Assembly (NCBI RefSeq): GCF_002886255.1
Contig: NZ_KZ614149.1
Coordinates: forward strand, 310,001-374,000
Length of the DNA stretch: 64,000 nt
Source of the DNA: Alteribacillus bidgolensis
GTDB lineage: Bacteria; Bacillota; Bacilli; Bacillales; Marinococcaceae
Direction: 5' to 3'
Numbering within the stretch: position 1 is the first letter of the stretch; the number at the start of each line of letters is the position of its first letter. The translations under genes and the position numbers were made by a program. Below are positions 34,188 through 43,688 of this stretch, one piece after another. The notes under the pieces were generated by a model. The model did not search any database and was not told the origin of the DNA. It was given only the letters and a program-made list of their open reading frames with translations.

Positions 34188-35075
34188 ATGTTATTAGGTT
34201 CACATGTATCAATGAACGGAAAGAAAATGCTGCTTGGTTCAAGTGAGGAAGCTGCATCTTATGGGGCATCCGCGATGATGATTTATACCGGAGCACCACA
34301 AAATACACGAAGGAAACCGATCGAAGAGCTGAATATTGAAGCAGGCAAAAATCACATGAAAGAAAATGGAGTAAAAGAGGTAGTGGTTCATGCACCTTAT
34401 ATTATTAATATTGGCAATACAACTAAACCAGAGACCTTTCAATTAGGCGTAGATTTTTTGCGCTCCGAAATCGAACGTACAGAAGCGATTGGGGCAACAC
34501 AAATAGTGCTGCACCCAGGTGCTCATGTCGGTGCAGGAACAGAGGCCGGAGTGAGTAAAATAATAGAGGGGTTAAATGAAGTGATCGATCCAGATAAAAA
34601 TGTCCAAATAGCCTTAGAAACAATGGCTGGAAAAGGATCGGAGTGCGGACGCACTTTTGAAGAAATAGCCAGTATAATAGAAGGAGTTACTCATAATGAG
34701 AAGCTTTCTGTTTGCTTTGATACTTGTCACATTCATGACGCAGGATATGACATAGCGAGAGATTTTGATGGAGTGTTAAACACATTTGATAAAGTAATTG
34801 GTCTAGACCGTTTGAAAGTTCTACATGTTAATGACAGTAAAAATGAATTAGGAGCTGCAAAAGACCGCCATGAAAATATCGGTTTTGGTTATATAGGTTT
34901 TGAAGCTCTCAATTACGTGGTTCATCATCCTGCGTTTGAAAATATCCCAAAAATATTAGAAACACCATATGTGGGGACAGATAAAAAGAATAAAAAACCA
35001 CCATATAAGCATGAAATTAATATGTTTAAGGAAGAAACATTTAATGAAGATCTAAAACAAGAACTTATTTCTTAA
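34188..35075 (+). CDS. nfo: Endonuclease IV (apurinic/apyrimidinic)
   Basis: 295-residue TIM-barrel enzyme with three metals that cuts 5' of abasic sites in base-excision repair. Signatures are LETMAGKGSECGRTFEEIA, CFDTCHIHDAGYD and LHVNDSKNELGAAKDRHEN. The start ATG follows GGGGGAAATT. In B. subtilis nfo is expressed in the forespore and protects spore DNA. A terminator follows the stop. Confidence 0.97.
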   Translation: MLLGSHVSMNGKKMLLGSSEEAASYGASAMMIYTGAPQNTRRKPIEELNIEAGKNHMKENGVKEVVVHAPYIINIGNTTKPETFQLGVDFLRSEIERTEAIGATQIVLHPGAHVGAGTEAGVSKIIEGLNEVIDPDKNVQIALETMAGKGSECGRTFEEIASIIEGVTHNEKLSVCFDTCHIHDAGYDIARDFDGVLNTFDKVIGLDRLKVLHVNDSKNELGAAKDRHENIGFGYIGFEALNYVVHHPAFENIPKILETPYVGTDKKNKKPPYKHEINMFKEETFNEDLKQELIS

Positions 35076-35084
35076 ATACTACAG

Positions 35085-35120
35085 ACCAGCAGTTTTTCAA
35101 AAAGAAAAGCTGCTGGTTTT
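35085..35120 (+). terminator. Terminator after cshB-nfo
   Basis: ACCAGCAG (35085-35092) pairs with CTGCTGGT (35110-35117), extended by TTTTT/AAAAG pairing and followed by T3. Confidence 0.75.
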
Positions 35121-35142
35121 ACATATTATTACACACGATTAA

Positions 35143-35400
35143 TTATCCTATGAAATTTTTGAACAACTGTTTTAAGAGGGCATATGTTTCTGATGAGACG
35201 GTTTTTTTTGCCTCTTCTAAAATATTTGTCATGGATTGTTTGTCATCTATCGACCAATGACTAGACTGAACAAGATCCAGCAAATCAGAGGCTTCTTCAA
35301 AAGATACAGTAACGCCGTATAAAGCACCGTAGTGAATAAGGTCTTTTGGGTGAAGTTCGGATATCTTATATTTAATCCATTGGTCTTTAAAACGGTTCAC
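35143..35400 (-). CDS. yqfT: DUF2624-family protein YqfT
   Basis: 85 residues, GTG start after AAGGAGCG on the minus strand. HPKDLIHYGALYGVTVSFEEA and a helical remainder match the short YqfT proteins found next to nfo in Bacillus. There are no catalytic residues or membrane helices. The function is unknown. The 282 bases upstream (35401-35682) hold no gene; a TATAAT-like box lies near 35556 without a clear -35. Confidence 0.82.
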   Translation of the reverse strand: MNRFKDQWIKYKISELHPKDLIHYGALYGVTVSFEEASDLLDLVQSSHWSIDDKQSMTNILEEAKKTVSSETYALLKQLFKNFIG

Positions 35401-35682
35401 ATGGATCGCTCCTTATCCAAAATGTCGAAAAGATATTCAATTTTCTTTCTCATCATATGTATTTATGGAAAATAAGTGAGAACGCCAAGGAATAAAGTCT
35501 AAAAATATAAGCAAATAAACCTTCAAAAAAAGTATGCATTTTTTGTAATTTTTAGTATAATCAAAAGGGAGGCAGGAAATGGAATAAAAGCAGATTGGAT
35601 GGATGTTTGTTTAATCATAAATAAAATGCTGAGGACAAGCAGAGATACTTAACGGGGGTTTGGTTAAACAAGGAGGGGTTAT

Positions 35683-37053
35683 ATGTACGAATCATTACGT
35701 ACATTAAATACTATTGATTTTAAAAATGAGTTCGAAGATTTAAGGTCTGATGCAGAGTTAATCCTTAGCAAAGAAGGTCATATCATTTCCTTGAATAGTC
35801 TAGCAGAAGAGCTCTTTAACGACAGCCGCTATTTTTTTGATTATTTTACCTCTTATAATGCTGAACAAGCACTTTACTATATAAGAAAAATTTGTGACAA
35901 GGGAATATATACTGATTTTTCTCTGCTCCATCGATTTCAAAATAAGGAATCTTATATGCAATATAGTGGCGCTTTAAAAAATGGTTATATTTTGTTGACT
36001 GGAAGAGAAATGGTGGCTCCATTGCCTTCCTTAGAATTAAATGATCTTTTATCACAATTTGACCACGCTTATGCCATTGTCAGCCAATCCCTTAATATTG
36101 AACAAAGCAATGAAACGTTTCGCCAATATTTCAGTGAAGAAACTAAAAAGAACAGTGGACATAAATTAAATATTCAATTATTAACGGAAAGCAGTGAAGG
36201 ACTCGCTGTAGCATCCCGATTAGTTAAAGATGTCCTAGAGAAACAAACATCACTTCAATTAGAAGTGAAAAATGACCACAGCGGAGAATGGCTGAACTTA
36301 AAAGGGTTATATCTACAAGATATAAATAGTGTACTGTTAATGATTTATGATTTGTCTTATGAGAGAAAATACACTCATCTTCTTACCTATCAAGATCAGA
36401 TGGAGTCTGTTTCGTATTTATCTGCAGGGGTTGCTCATGAGCTTCGAAATCCTTTATCTGTTATAAAAGGATTTTTACAATTGTCTGCTTTAACAGATAG
36501 TTTTGATAAATATTCTGATACCATCCTCTCTGAAACAGAACGAATGAATGAGATTATCGATAACTTTTTATCGGTTGCAAGAAAAAAAGCAAAAAAAGAA
36601 ACTAGAAATCCTAAATACTTATTAGAAAGCGTAATTGACATTATAAGATCAGAATGTTTAATGCAAGGCATACATTTTCACTATAACGTTGAGCCTATTC
36701 TTGATAAGGTAGAGGTTAATGAATCTTCGTTTAAACAAATTATTTTAAATGCACTGAGAAACTCAATTGAAGCTTTCCCAGGGGATAATAAAAACAATGT
36801 ATTTACGCTTCAAAGTTTCGCAGAAAAAGGGTATTTAATTATCAAGTTGAGAGATAATGGAGGCGGTATTCCAAATGATGTATTAACTAACATTGGAAAA
36901 CCCTTCTTTACCACAAAAGATAAAGGGACAGGCGTTGGGATCCCTTTGTGTAAAAAAATTATGGAAGAACATAATGGCACTTTTGCTATTGAAAGTAAGG
37001 TAAATGAGGGGACAGTAATAACACTCGCTTTTCCATTAAAGAAAAATATGTAG
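35683..37053 (+). CDS. Orphan soluble PAS-domain sensor histidine kinase
   Basis: 456 residues with no membrane helix. The N-terminal ~230 residues look like two degenerate PAS-type modules (ELILSKEGHIISLNSLAEELF; FDHAYAIVSQSLNIEQSNETF). HisKA has the phospho-acceptor H252 in VAHELRNPLSVIKGF. The ATPase domain shows ILNALRNSIEAF (N box), LRDNGGGIPNDV (G1) and TKDKGTGVGIPLCKK (G2). No response regulator is adjacent. This is the pattern of phosphorelay kinases feeding Spo0F in spore-formers, so a role in sporulation timing is plausible but unproven. AGGAGGGG precedes the ATG. Confidence 0.88.
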   Translation: MYESLRTLNTIDFKNEFEDLRSDAELILSKEGHIISLNSLAEELFNDSRYFFDYFTSYNAEQALYYIRKICDKGIYTDFSLLHRFQNKESYMQYSGALKNGYILLTGREMVAPLPSLELNDLLSQFDHAYAIVSQSLNIEQSNETFRQYFSEETKKNSGHKLNIQLLTESSEGLAVASRLVKDVLEKQTSLQLEVKNDHSGEWLNLKGLYLQDINSVLLMIYDLSYERKYTHLLTYQDQMESVSYLSAGVAHELRNPLSVIKGFLQLSALTDSFDKYSDTILSETERMNEIIDNFLSVARKKAKKETRNPKYLLESVIDIIRSECLMQGIHFHYNVEPILDKVEVNESSFKQIILNALRNSIEAFPGDNKNNVFTLQSFAEKGYLIIKLRDNGGGIPNDVLTNIGKPFFTTKDKGTGVGIPLCKKIMEEHNGTFAIESKVNEGTVITLAFPLKKNM

Positions 37054-37058
37054 ATTGT

Positions 37059-37095
37059 AAAAACTGCTTGAACTGTAAGGTTCAGGCAGTTTTTT
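37059..37095 (+). terminator. Terminator after histidine kinase gene
   Basis: AACTGC-t-TGAAC and GTTCA-g-GCAGTT form a near-perfect stem with TTTT following. Confidence 0.85.
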
Positions 37096-37274
37096 ATGCT
37101 TTTTTACAAGTGATTTGAAAGTATTGACCCTAGTTCGTTATTTTGATAAAAACATATACTGTGGGTGTTTTTATAAGTAATGAGCAAAAAGTTTCAAGGC
37201 GAAGTTATTGGGGTAAATAGCTGATGTTGCTGAAATGCTATGTTCCTTCTTTAAACGTACTTGGGGGTGCCAAA

Positions 37275-37973
37275 GTGAATTCAATACGATATATTTTAAC
37301 CACTATTATTTTACCTGCTATATTTTTGATGACGGGGTTTCAAAAAGACCATATAGAAGAGCGTCTTGAAAAGCTTGAAAATAAAAGTGAAGAATTAGAT
37401 AAAGCGAAAGATTTTGAGAAGAATATCGGATTTTTAAAAGAGACAACAGATATTAAATGGGATGCCAATTATTATGAATGGGCAGAAGCAAGAAAGCAAG
37501 CCAAACATTTACATGAAGATAGTAACGGCAGATTTGAACGTGATTGGGGAACGTTTTTAGTTCATCAAGCAAAAAAGAAAAATATTGATCCAGCCATTGT
37601 GTTTGAACTTTTGAATGTAGAAACCGGAGGGAAATTTGACCCGGATTTGGTGGGACCTAAAACAAAATATGGAAAAGCTTATGGTATGGCGCAGTTCATG
37701 AAAAATACAGGGCCTTGGATTGCAAAGAAAGCGGACATGCCCTACAGCCATTCCTGGTTATTTGATCCATATTATTCCATTCAATTGTCCATTGAGTATT
37801 TAGATTATCTTTATGAAAAATATGACAATTGGAATAAGGCATTAACTGCTTACCATCGGGGGATAGGCGGACTAGAAGCTTATGAAGATAAACATGGGAA
37901 CGCAGAAAGCTGGTATGCTCTTGAAATTCAGGAAAATGCAGAAGAAAAGCAAGATGTATTAGTTAGCTATTAA
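37275..37973 (+). CDS. Exported lytic transglycosylase (SLT domain)
   Basis: 232 residues from GTG 37275, after TGGGGGTG. In-frame ATG 37224 is less likely. A signal peptide or anchor (SIRYILTTIILPAIFLMTGFQ) precedes a helical linker. The SLT domain has the catalytic Glu at E116 in LLNVETGGKFDPD, plus KYGKAYGMAQFM and ALTAYHRGIGG. It would cleave peptidoglycan to 1,6-anhydro products outside the membrane. It stands alone between the histidine kinase and ppk. The closest function could be wall remodelling in growth or germination. Confidence 0.88.
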   Translation: MNSIRYILTTIILPAIFLMTGFQKDHIEERLEKLENKSEELDKAKDFEKNIGFLKETTDIKWDANYYEWAEARKQAKHLHEDSNGRFERDWGTFLVHQAKKKNIDPAIVFELLNVETGGKFDPDLVGPKTKYGKAYGMAQFMKNTGPWIAKKADMPYSHSWLFDPYYSIQLSIEYLDYLYEKYDNWNKALTAYHRGIGGLEAYEDKHGNAESWYALEIQENAEEKQDVLVSY

Positions 37974-38000
37974 ACATGGTTTCTTTTGATATGCGGCATT

Positions 38001-38038
38001 AAGCTTTCAGTGCTCAGTAATAGGAGCGCTGAAAGCTT
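38001..38038. terminator. Hairpin between convergent transglycosylase and ppk genes
   Basis: AAGCTTTCAG (38001-38010) and CTGAAAGCTT (38029-38038) are perfect arms, extended by GCTC/GAGC. No clear U tract follows on either strand, so termination strength is uncertain. Confidence 0.6.
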
Positions 38039-38070
38039 ATCTATTATAAGTAGCTTATTAACCTTGGTAT

Positions 38071-40185
38071 TTATTCATCTTCATATTCTTTCCATTGAGA
38101 AGCCATTTCAAAAAATGCGAGCTGACTTTCCAACGGTTTTTCTTCCGTATTTCGCGAAACATATCCATAATTGCCTGTTTTATCTTGTACTCGTGCTTTA
38201 ATATTGTCACTCAATGTGAGGTTCAATACATTTCGCAATCGTTCCTTTAACGTATAATCTAAGATAGGAAACATGATTTCGATACGTTTATCCATGTTAC
38301 GGGTCATCCAATCAGCAGAAGATAAAAAAAGTTTATCTTTACCATTATTATGGAAGTAAAAAATGCGCGTATGTTCTAGAAAACGACCAACGATGCTTCG
38401 TACTTTTATGTTTTCACTTATCCCTTTGATACCTGGCCGAAGACAGCAAATCCCTCTAACAATAAGGTCAATAGAAACACCAGCAATAGAAGCTTCGTAC
38501 AATTTTAAGATAAGTGGTTTATCAGTTAATGAGTTCATTTTTACAATAATTTTGCCATTTCCATGTTTTTCGTGAAGGGCTATTTCTTCATCTATAAGCT
38601 GTAATAAATGTTCACGTATTTCCCCTGGAGATGTGCTGATTTGATTCCAAACCGGTTTTTTTCTATAGCCACTAAGATAATTAAAAAAATTAGTAGCATC
38701 TTCTCCAAATTCTTGTTTGCTAGTAAATAACCCCATATCGGTGTAAAGTTTTGCCGTTGAATCATTATAATTTCCAGTCCCCAGATGAACGAAGCGTTTA
38801 ATTGTTCCATTTTGTTTTTTGACAACCAGGGTGATTTTACTATGCGTTTTTAAACCCGTTATGCCATAAATAACATGAACGCCTGATTTTTCTAATTTTT
38901 TAGCCCATTGAATATTGTTTTCCTCATCAAAACGTGCTTTTAGTTCAACCAATACAGTAACTTGTTTTCCATTGCCAGCCGCTTTTTCAAGGGCTTTTAT
39001 GATAGGGGAATCCCCGCTTACACGATATAATGTTTGTTTAATAGCTAATACTTCTGGATTTCTAGCTGCTTTGCTAATAAACTCAATAACAGGCTGAAAT
39101 GATTCATATGGATGATGAAGTAATATATCTCTTCTTAAAATAGTTGCAAAGATGTCTTCTTCCCCCATTAAATCTTGGGGCGGCTGAGGGATAATTGATT
39201 CATGGACGAGATGATCATATTCACCTGCCAGCTTGTTCCGTAACGGCAGTAAAAACGTGAGATCTAAAGGCCCTCGAAAGTGATATACATCCTTTTCATG
39301 TATTTCTAATTCAAACGTGAGATAGTCGAGCATTTCTGCATCCATCAGCCCCTCTTGATACTCAAGGCGAACAGCAGCCCCCCATTTTCTTTTTTTAAGT
39401 TCTTTTTCGATTTCGCTGAGTAAATCACGTGCACCTTCTTCATGTATGGTTAAATCAGCATTTCTAGTAATACGAAAAGGAGATACCGACATTACTTCAT
39501 ATCCTTCAAATAGATCACCAATAAATTCACTGATCACTTGTTCAAGCATGATAAAACTCGTTTTGGAATCGGAAGACTCAGGGAGCTCTACGAAACGGTT
39601 TAAAACAGAAGGGACTTGTACGATTGCTAAACTTCTTTTTGATTGTGTTTCTTTTTTTTGTAAGAAAACAGCAAGGTTTATAGATTTATTTAGCAGCATC
39701 GGAAACGGGCGGTAAGCATCTACAGCCATAGGAGTTAACACAGGGAATACATATTCTTTAAAGTAAAATTTTAAATAACGCATCTGCTCGTCATTTAATT
39801 CTTTTACTGTCAAAAAAGAAATGCGTTCACGTGAGAGAAGAGGAAGCAAAGTTTCTACATAATAATTGTCCTGTAAACGTACCAATGCACGGTTTTTCTC
39901 AGTAATCGCGCTTAATTGTTGTTTGGGAGTTAATCCAGCTTTATTTTCCGGTTTGTTAAAACCTGCTTTAACTTGATCCTTTAAACCTGCAACCCTAACC
40001 ATGAAAAATTCATCGAGGTTTGAGCTGAAGATACCTAAAAATTTTAATCGTTCGAGGAGGGGATTTCTTTCGTCTAAGGCTTCTTCGAGAACTCTTTCAT
40101 TGAAAGCAAGCCAGCTTAGTTCTCGGTTATTATAATAAGCAGCATTATTTAAATTAGGTAATTTGGATCCTAACTTGACAGACAT
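38071..40185 (-). CDS. ppk: Polyphosphate kinase 1
   Basis: 704 residues, full length for PPK1. It makes inorganic polyphosphate from ATP reversibly. The N and head domains (YYNNRELSWLAFNERVLEEA) are followed by two PLD-like catalytic domains. The autophosphorylated His lies in the GLKTHSKITLVV segment and the second conserved His in EHTRIFYFHNNG. HLGTGNYNDSTA is also conserved. AAAGGTGAG precedes the ATG. It is the second gene of a ppx-ppk operon (64-bp gap), coupling synthesis and breakdown. Confidence 0.96.
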   Translation of the reverse strand: MSVKLGSKLPNLNNAAYYNNRELSWLAFNERVLEEALDERNPLLERLKFLGIFSSNLDEFFMVRVAGLKDQVKAGFNKPENKAGLTPKQQLSAITEKNRALVRLQDNYYVETLLPLLSRERISFLTVKELNDEQMRYLKFYFKEYVFPVLTPMAVDAYRPFPMLLNKSINLAVFLQKKETQSKRSLAIVQVPSVLNRFVELPESSDSKTSFIMLEQVISEFIGDLFEGYEVMSVSPFRITRNADLTIHEEGARDLLSEIEKELKKRKWGAAVRLEYQEGLMDAEMLDYLTFELEIHEKDVYHFRGPLDLTFLLPLRNKLAGEYDHLVHESIIPQPPQDLMGEEDIFATILRRDILLHHPYESFQPVIEFISKAARNPEVLAIKQTLYRVSGDSPIIKALEKAAGNGKQVTVLVELKARFDEENNIQWAKKLEKSGVHVIYGITGLKTHSKITLVVKKQNGTIKRFVHLGTGNYNDSTAKLYTDMGLFTSKQEFGEDATNFFNYLSGYRKKPVWNQISTSPGEIREHLLQLIDEEIALHEKHGNGKIIVKMNSLTDKPLILKLYEASIAGVSIDLIVRGICCLRPGIKGISENIKVRSIVGRFLEHTRIFYFHNNGKDKLFLSSADWMTRNMDKRIEIMFPILDYTLKERLRNVLNLTLSDNIKARVQDKTGNYGYVSRNTEEKPLESQLAFFEMASQWKEYEDE

Positions 40186-40249
40186 TAATATCTCACCTTT
40201 CTAGTACAAAACCTTTTCTGAGTTGCAGAACTATATTACCATTTAAATA

Positions 40250-41815
40250 TTAATTTTTTGTAAATTTTGAGTGAGAAGTAAAATGAAGATGTACTGACCT
40301 TTTAATTGCTTTTTCAATGTGCTTTTTATATTTATTGCTTTTTACTTCTTCAAAATAACTATTTATATTTTTTCGGCAGCAAATGTACAAATGAAGAGTT
40401 CTTCCGATTTTTTTGGCAGTAAGGTCTTGTACTACTTTTCGCTGCGTCCTGTTTAAAGAATAGGACAGTTTTAAAATACTTCCTAATAGTTCGTATCGTT
40501 TATATTCTTCTTTAGTGATTAACGATTTAAACGGACGAATAAAGCGTTTGTACCAGGACTTTGACTTGAATGAAGCAATACAAGCCATAGCGAGCCTGTC
40601 TGGATGAGAAATTCCATCGATAGACCTATTCGTTAAAACATAAAACGTATGCTGGCTGCTCGCTTCATGGCTGATAAATTCACCCATATATAAGACTCTT
40701 GCACTTTGTTTTAATAAATAAATGTTTTTATCATTTTGAAACACTGCAGGCAGATAAGGTTCCATTGCTCTGTAAAGCTTGTGGGCAATTTTTCCAACTT
40801 CCAGGACATAATCTTCATTGATTTCAAATTCCCGGCTTAATTGATAAAAGCTTTCTTCAGAAACGTCTGGAAAGTAATCCATCGAATAATCCCTTAACAT
40901 CTCCTCGAACAAAAGACCGTCTCTTAACCCTTTATTACTCATTAAAAAATAATCAGCTGCTGTATATTCGACCAGCATAAAGATCACCCTGACAGCAGGA
41001 ATGATGACATCTGCTCTATCTTTAGATAAACCATCAATATTTTCCCTTTCTTTGAGGGAAGAATTCTCTAACAGTGCCATCGTCGTCTTTATATCATCAG
41101 GATCCATTTTATATTGATGCAGACCTGCAAGAGAATAATTAATTTGTGATTGGTGGACAAGAGACATATTACGAGCACTTCCGCCAATTCCAATGATCGG
41201 AAGGTTTTTTGTTTGTTTCAGCCAAGGAAGGGTTGAAAATTGTTCCTTAATAAAATGTGTTAGTTTTTGCAGATCATTTTTATCTGGTTCTTTTTTTGGG
41301 AAAAATTGTTTTTTTAATGTTAGAGCGCCGAACGGAAAACTGTGTGAGTGAACTAGATTTTTGTTTTGAAATAGTGTAATTTCTGTGCTTCCCCCGCCGA
41401 TATCGATAGTAATACCATCGGAAAGAAAAGTAGAATTAACAACGGCAAGATATCCATAATAAGCTTCTTCTTCTTCCGTCAGCACGCGTACTTGAAGAGA
41501 AGTTTCCTGGTGAATAAATGAAAGAATTGCTTTACGATTACTAGCATTTCGAATAGCAGCTGTTGCTATTGCTTTTATATTTTTTATATTATGAAAATGG
41601 ATGACTTCCTCTATTTGCTGCAGAGACCTTTTTAATATAGTGAATCCTTCATTTGTTAATCTGTTTTCATGATCAATGTGATTACTTAGCCGTGCTGTTT
41701 TTTTAAGGTTATGTATTTCTTTGGACCTCCCTTTTTCATCCACGTCATGTATAACAAGCCGAATAGAGTTTGAACCTATATCAATCACTGCAATTTTTTC
41801 TTTATTTTGAGGCAT
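40250..41815 (-). CDS. ppx: Exopolyphosphatase (Ppx/GppA family)
   Basis: 521 residues with an actin-like ASKHA fold. Phosphate loops are AVIDIGSNSIRLVIHDV and GITIDIGGGSTEITLF, with GIGGSARNMSLVH following. A C-terminal HD-like helical domain brings the length to that of long Ppx proteins. It degrades polyphosphate from the end; pppGpp hydrolysis is an alternative activity of the family. GGGAGG precedes the ATG. It lies upstream of ppk and is divergent from the zinc operon. Confidence 0.94.
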   Translation of the reverse strand: MPQNKEKIAVIDIGSNSIRLVIHDVDEKGRSKEIHNLKKTARLSNHIDHENRLTNEGFTILKRSLQQIEEVIHFHNIKNIKAIATAAIRNASNRKAILSFIHQETSLQVRVLTEEEEAYYGYLAVVNSTFLSDGITIDIGGGSTEITLFQNKNLVHSHSFPFGALTLKKQFFPKKEPDKNDLQKLTHFIKEQFSTLPWLKQTKNLPIIGIGGSARNMSLVHQSQINYSLAGLHQYKMDPDDIKTTMALLENSSLKERENIDGLSKDRADVIIPAVRVIFMLVEYTAADYFLMSNKGLRDGLLFEEMLRDYSMDYFPDVSEESFYQLSREFEINEDYVLEVGKIAHKLYRAMEPYLPAVFQNDKNIYLLKQSARVLYMGEFISHEASSQHTFYVLTNRSIDGISHPDRLAMACIASFKSKSWYKRFIRPFKSLITKEEYKRYELLGSILKLSYSLNRTQRKVVQDLTAKKIGRTLHLYICCRKNINSYFEEVKSNKYKKHIEKAIKRSVHLHFTSHSKFTKN

Positions 41816-41853
41816 GTTATTTCCTCCCAGTATAAATTTGTTTATTATTCATT

Positions 41854-41882
41854 ATCTTAAATGCTGATTCCTGAAAGAACAA
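41854..41882 (-). promoter_or_regulatory. Candidate promoter of ppx-ppk
   Basis: On the minus strand TTGTTC, a 17-bp spacer and TAAGAT lie about 40 bp before ppx. Confidence 0.45.
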
Positions 41883-41902
41883 GAAAAGGATAAGCTCTAT
41901 GA

Positions 41903-41931
41903 TTTACAACAAAATGCAGATCCTGTATACT
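41903..41931 (+). promoter_or_regulatory. SigA promoter of the zinc uptake operon
   Basis: TTTACA (41903-41908), a 17-bp spacer and TATACT (41926-41931) are followed about 12 bp later by a Zur box. Confidence 0.75.
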
Positions 41932-41942
41932 CAAACAAGTAT

Positions 41943-41963
41943 AAATCGTAATGATTCTTATCA
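41943..41963 (+). promoter_or_regulatory. Zur operator
   Basis: AAATCGTAATGATTCTTATCA resembles the Zur/Fur-type box AAATCGTAATnATTACGATTT. The left half is perfect and the right half is degenerate. It covers the likely transcription start, so zinc-bound Zur (encoded at the end of this operon) would block initiation. Confidence 0.75.
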
Positions 41964-41989
41964 GTTTCCGATTCAAATGAGGTGAGCTT

Positions 41990-42763
41990 ATGTATAAACA
42001 TACGCAAGAAAGCTTAGCTGTTCAAATAAATAATGTGTCATTTCAGTATGGAAACCAGCCTGTACTAGAAAATATTGACCTTACAATAAAAAAGGGCTCG
42101 TTTTTAGGACTAGTAGGGCCTAATGGTTCTGGAAAATCTACATTAATTAAAATTTTGCTTGGATTAAAAAAACCTATGGAAGGTGAAGTGAGTCTGTTTA
42201 ATACGCCGCTTCAAAAATTTAAACAGTGGGAAAAAATAGGATATGTTTCCCAAAAAGCAAATAGTTTTAACACCGGTTTTCCTGTTACAGTTTATGAAGT
42301 AGTTTCCATGGGTCTTTATGGAAAAGTAGGCTTATTAAGATTCTTAAACCGCAAGCATAAAAAACAAATTCATAAAGCATTGCAAAGGGTTGGAATGAGT
42401 GATTTTAAAGATCGAAACATTGGAGAGTTATCAGGGGGGCAGCAGCAGCGAGTTTTTATTGCTCGAGCACTCGTTAGCAATCCTGAAATCTTGATTTTAG
42501 ATGAACCGACAGTAGGTGTGGATTCATCTTCTGTACAGCATTTTTATAAGCTGCTGACACAGTTGAACCAAGAAAAAAACATAACGCTTCTTCTTGTCAC
42601 CCATGATATAGGAGTCATGACAAGCTATGTATCAGATGTTGCATGCTTAAATAAAACCCTTCATTTTCATGGTTCTTCAAAAGATTTCGAAGAAAGTGAT
42701 TTATCATCTTTATACGGTCATGATGTACAAGTTATTACTCATGATCATGGAGGTGCACATTAA
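41990..42763 (+). CDS. znuC: Zinc ABC transporter ATP-binding protein
   Basis: 257 residues. Walker A GPNGSGKST (43-51), signature LSGGQQQRVFIARAL, Walker B ILILDEPTVGVD and the H-loop VTHD are all present. The sequence around QKANSFNTGFPVTVYEVVSMG is typical of metal-type (ZnuC/AdcC/ZurA) ATPases. GAGGTGAGC precedes the ATG. It is first in a Zur-controlled operon with two permeases and zur. No substrate-binding lipoprotein (ZnuA/AdcA) is encoded next to it, so that must be elsewhere. Confidence 0.93.
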   Translation: MYKHTQESLAVQINNVSFQYGNQPVLENIDLTIKKGSFLGLVGPNGSGKSTLIKILLGLKKPMEGEVSLFNTPLQKFKQWEKIGYVSQKANSFNTGFPVTVYEVVSMGLYGKVGLLRFLNRKHKKQIHKALQRVGMSDFKDRNIGELSGGQQQRVFIARALVSNPEILILDEPTVGVDSSSVQHFYKLLTQLNQEKNITLLLVTHDIGVMTSYVSDVACLNKTLHFHGSSKDFEESDLSSLYGHDVQVITHDHGGAH

Positions 42764-42764
42764 A

Positions 42765-43634
42765 ATGCTGGACTCCTTTTTTAAATATGAATTTCTTCAA
42801 AATGCATTTTTTGTGGGCCTAATGATTGGATTTTTAGCACCTGTTTTAGGTGTATTTATTGTAGTGAGAAAACTAGCTTTAATTACTGATGCATTATCTC
42901 ATATTACGTTAACAGGCATCGCATTTCATTTGCTGATTGCTCAAAGTGCCGTTTGGCTGCAGCCGGTCAATCCGTTATATATGGGAATGGTTTTTTCAGT
43001 GGCAGGTTCCTTGTTTATGGAAAAGCTTCGTAACGTATACACAGCTTATCAAGAATTAGCTATTCCGATCATATTATCTTCAGGAATAGGTCTTGGTGTC
43101 GTATTTATTTCTTTAGCAGATGGCTTCAATAACGATCTTTTTAATTATTTATTTGGCAGTGTTATTGCGGTGACACTAAATGATTTATGGACCATTGCTT
43201 TTGTAACGGCTGCTATTGCTGGATTATTATTGTTTTTATATAAAGAATTACTTTTTTTATCGTTTGATGAAGAGCAGGCGAAAGTCAGCGGTATTCCAGG
43301 AAAATGGATAAATTCTCTTTTTATTATAATGACAGCACTAGTGATTGCTTCATCCATGAGGATTGTCGGCATTCTGCTTGTTTCTTCTTTAATGATACTG
43401 CCTGTCGCAGCTGCTATTCAATTAGCTAAAAGTTTTAAGCAAATGTTTTTATATGCAGTCTTAATTGGAGAAACATCAGTCATAACAGGGCTGGTATCTG
43501 CTTTCTATTTAAATCTGGCTCCTGGTGGAATGATTGTTATTATCGCTCTAACCCTATTACTAGTTGTTTTATTTGGCAGAAAATTAGCAGGACTGCCGCT
43601 TCAGACATTTAGAAAAAAAGTCCAGAGTGTGTAG
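42765..43634 (+). CDS. znuB: Zinc ABC transporter permease 1
   Basis: 289 residues from ATG 42765 after GGAGGTG; the frame upstream lies in znuC. It has about eight membrane helices. ABC-3 family signatures are RKLALITDALSHITLTGIA and DEEQAKVSGIPGKWINSLF. It begins 1 bp after znuC and should form the zinc channel with it. A second, distinct permease gene follows. Confidence 0.92.
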   Translation: MLDSFFKYEFLQNAFFVGLMIGFLAPVLGVFIVVRKLALITDALSHITLTGIAFHLLIAQSAVWLQPVNPLYMGMVFSVAGSLFMEKLRNVYTAYQELAIPIILSSGIGLGVVFISLADGFNNDLFNYLFGSVIAVTLNDLWTIAFVTAAIAGLLLFLYKELLFLSFDEEQAKVSGIPGKWINSLFIIMTALVIASSMRIVGILLVSSLMILPVAAAIQLAKSFKQMFLYAVLIGETSVITGLVSAFYLNLAPGGMIVIIALTLLLVVLFGRKLAGLPLQTFRKKVQSV

Positions 43635-43688
43635 TTTGTGTAATTAGGTGTGTATCTTGTAAAATATATTGTAACTATAAAAAATGAG

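Noticed and set aside
37986..38201. 71-codon frame after the transglycosylase
   Set aside because: Runs through the hairpin and antisense to ppk; no ribosome site.
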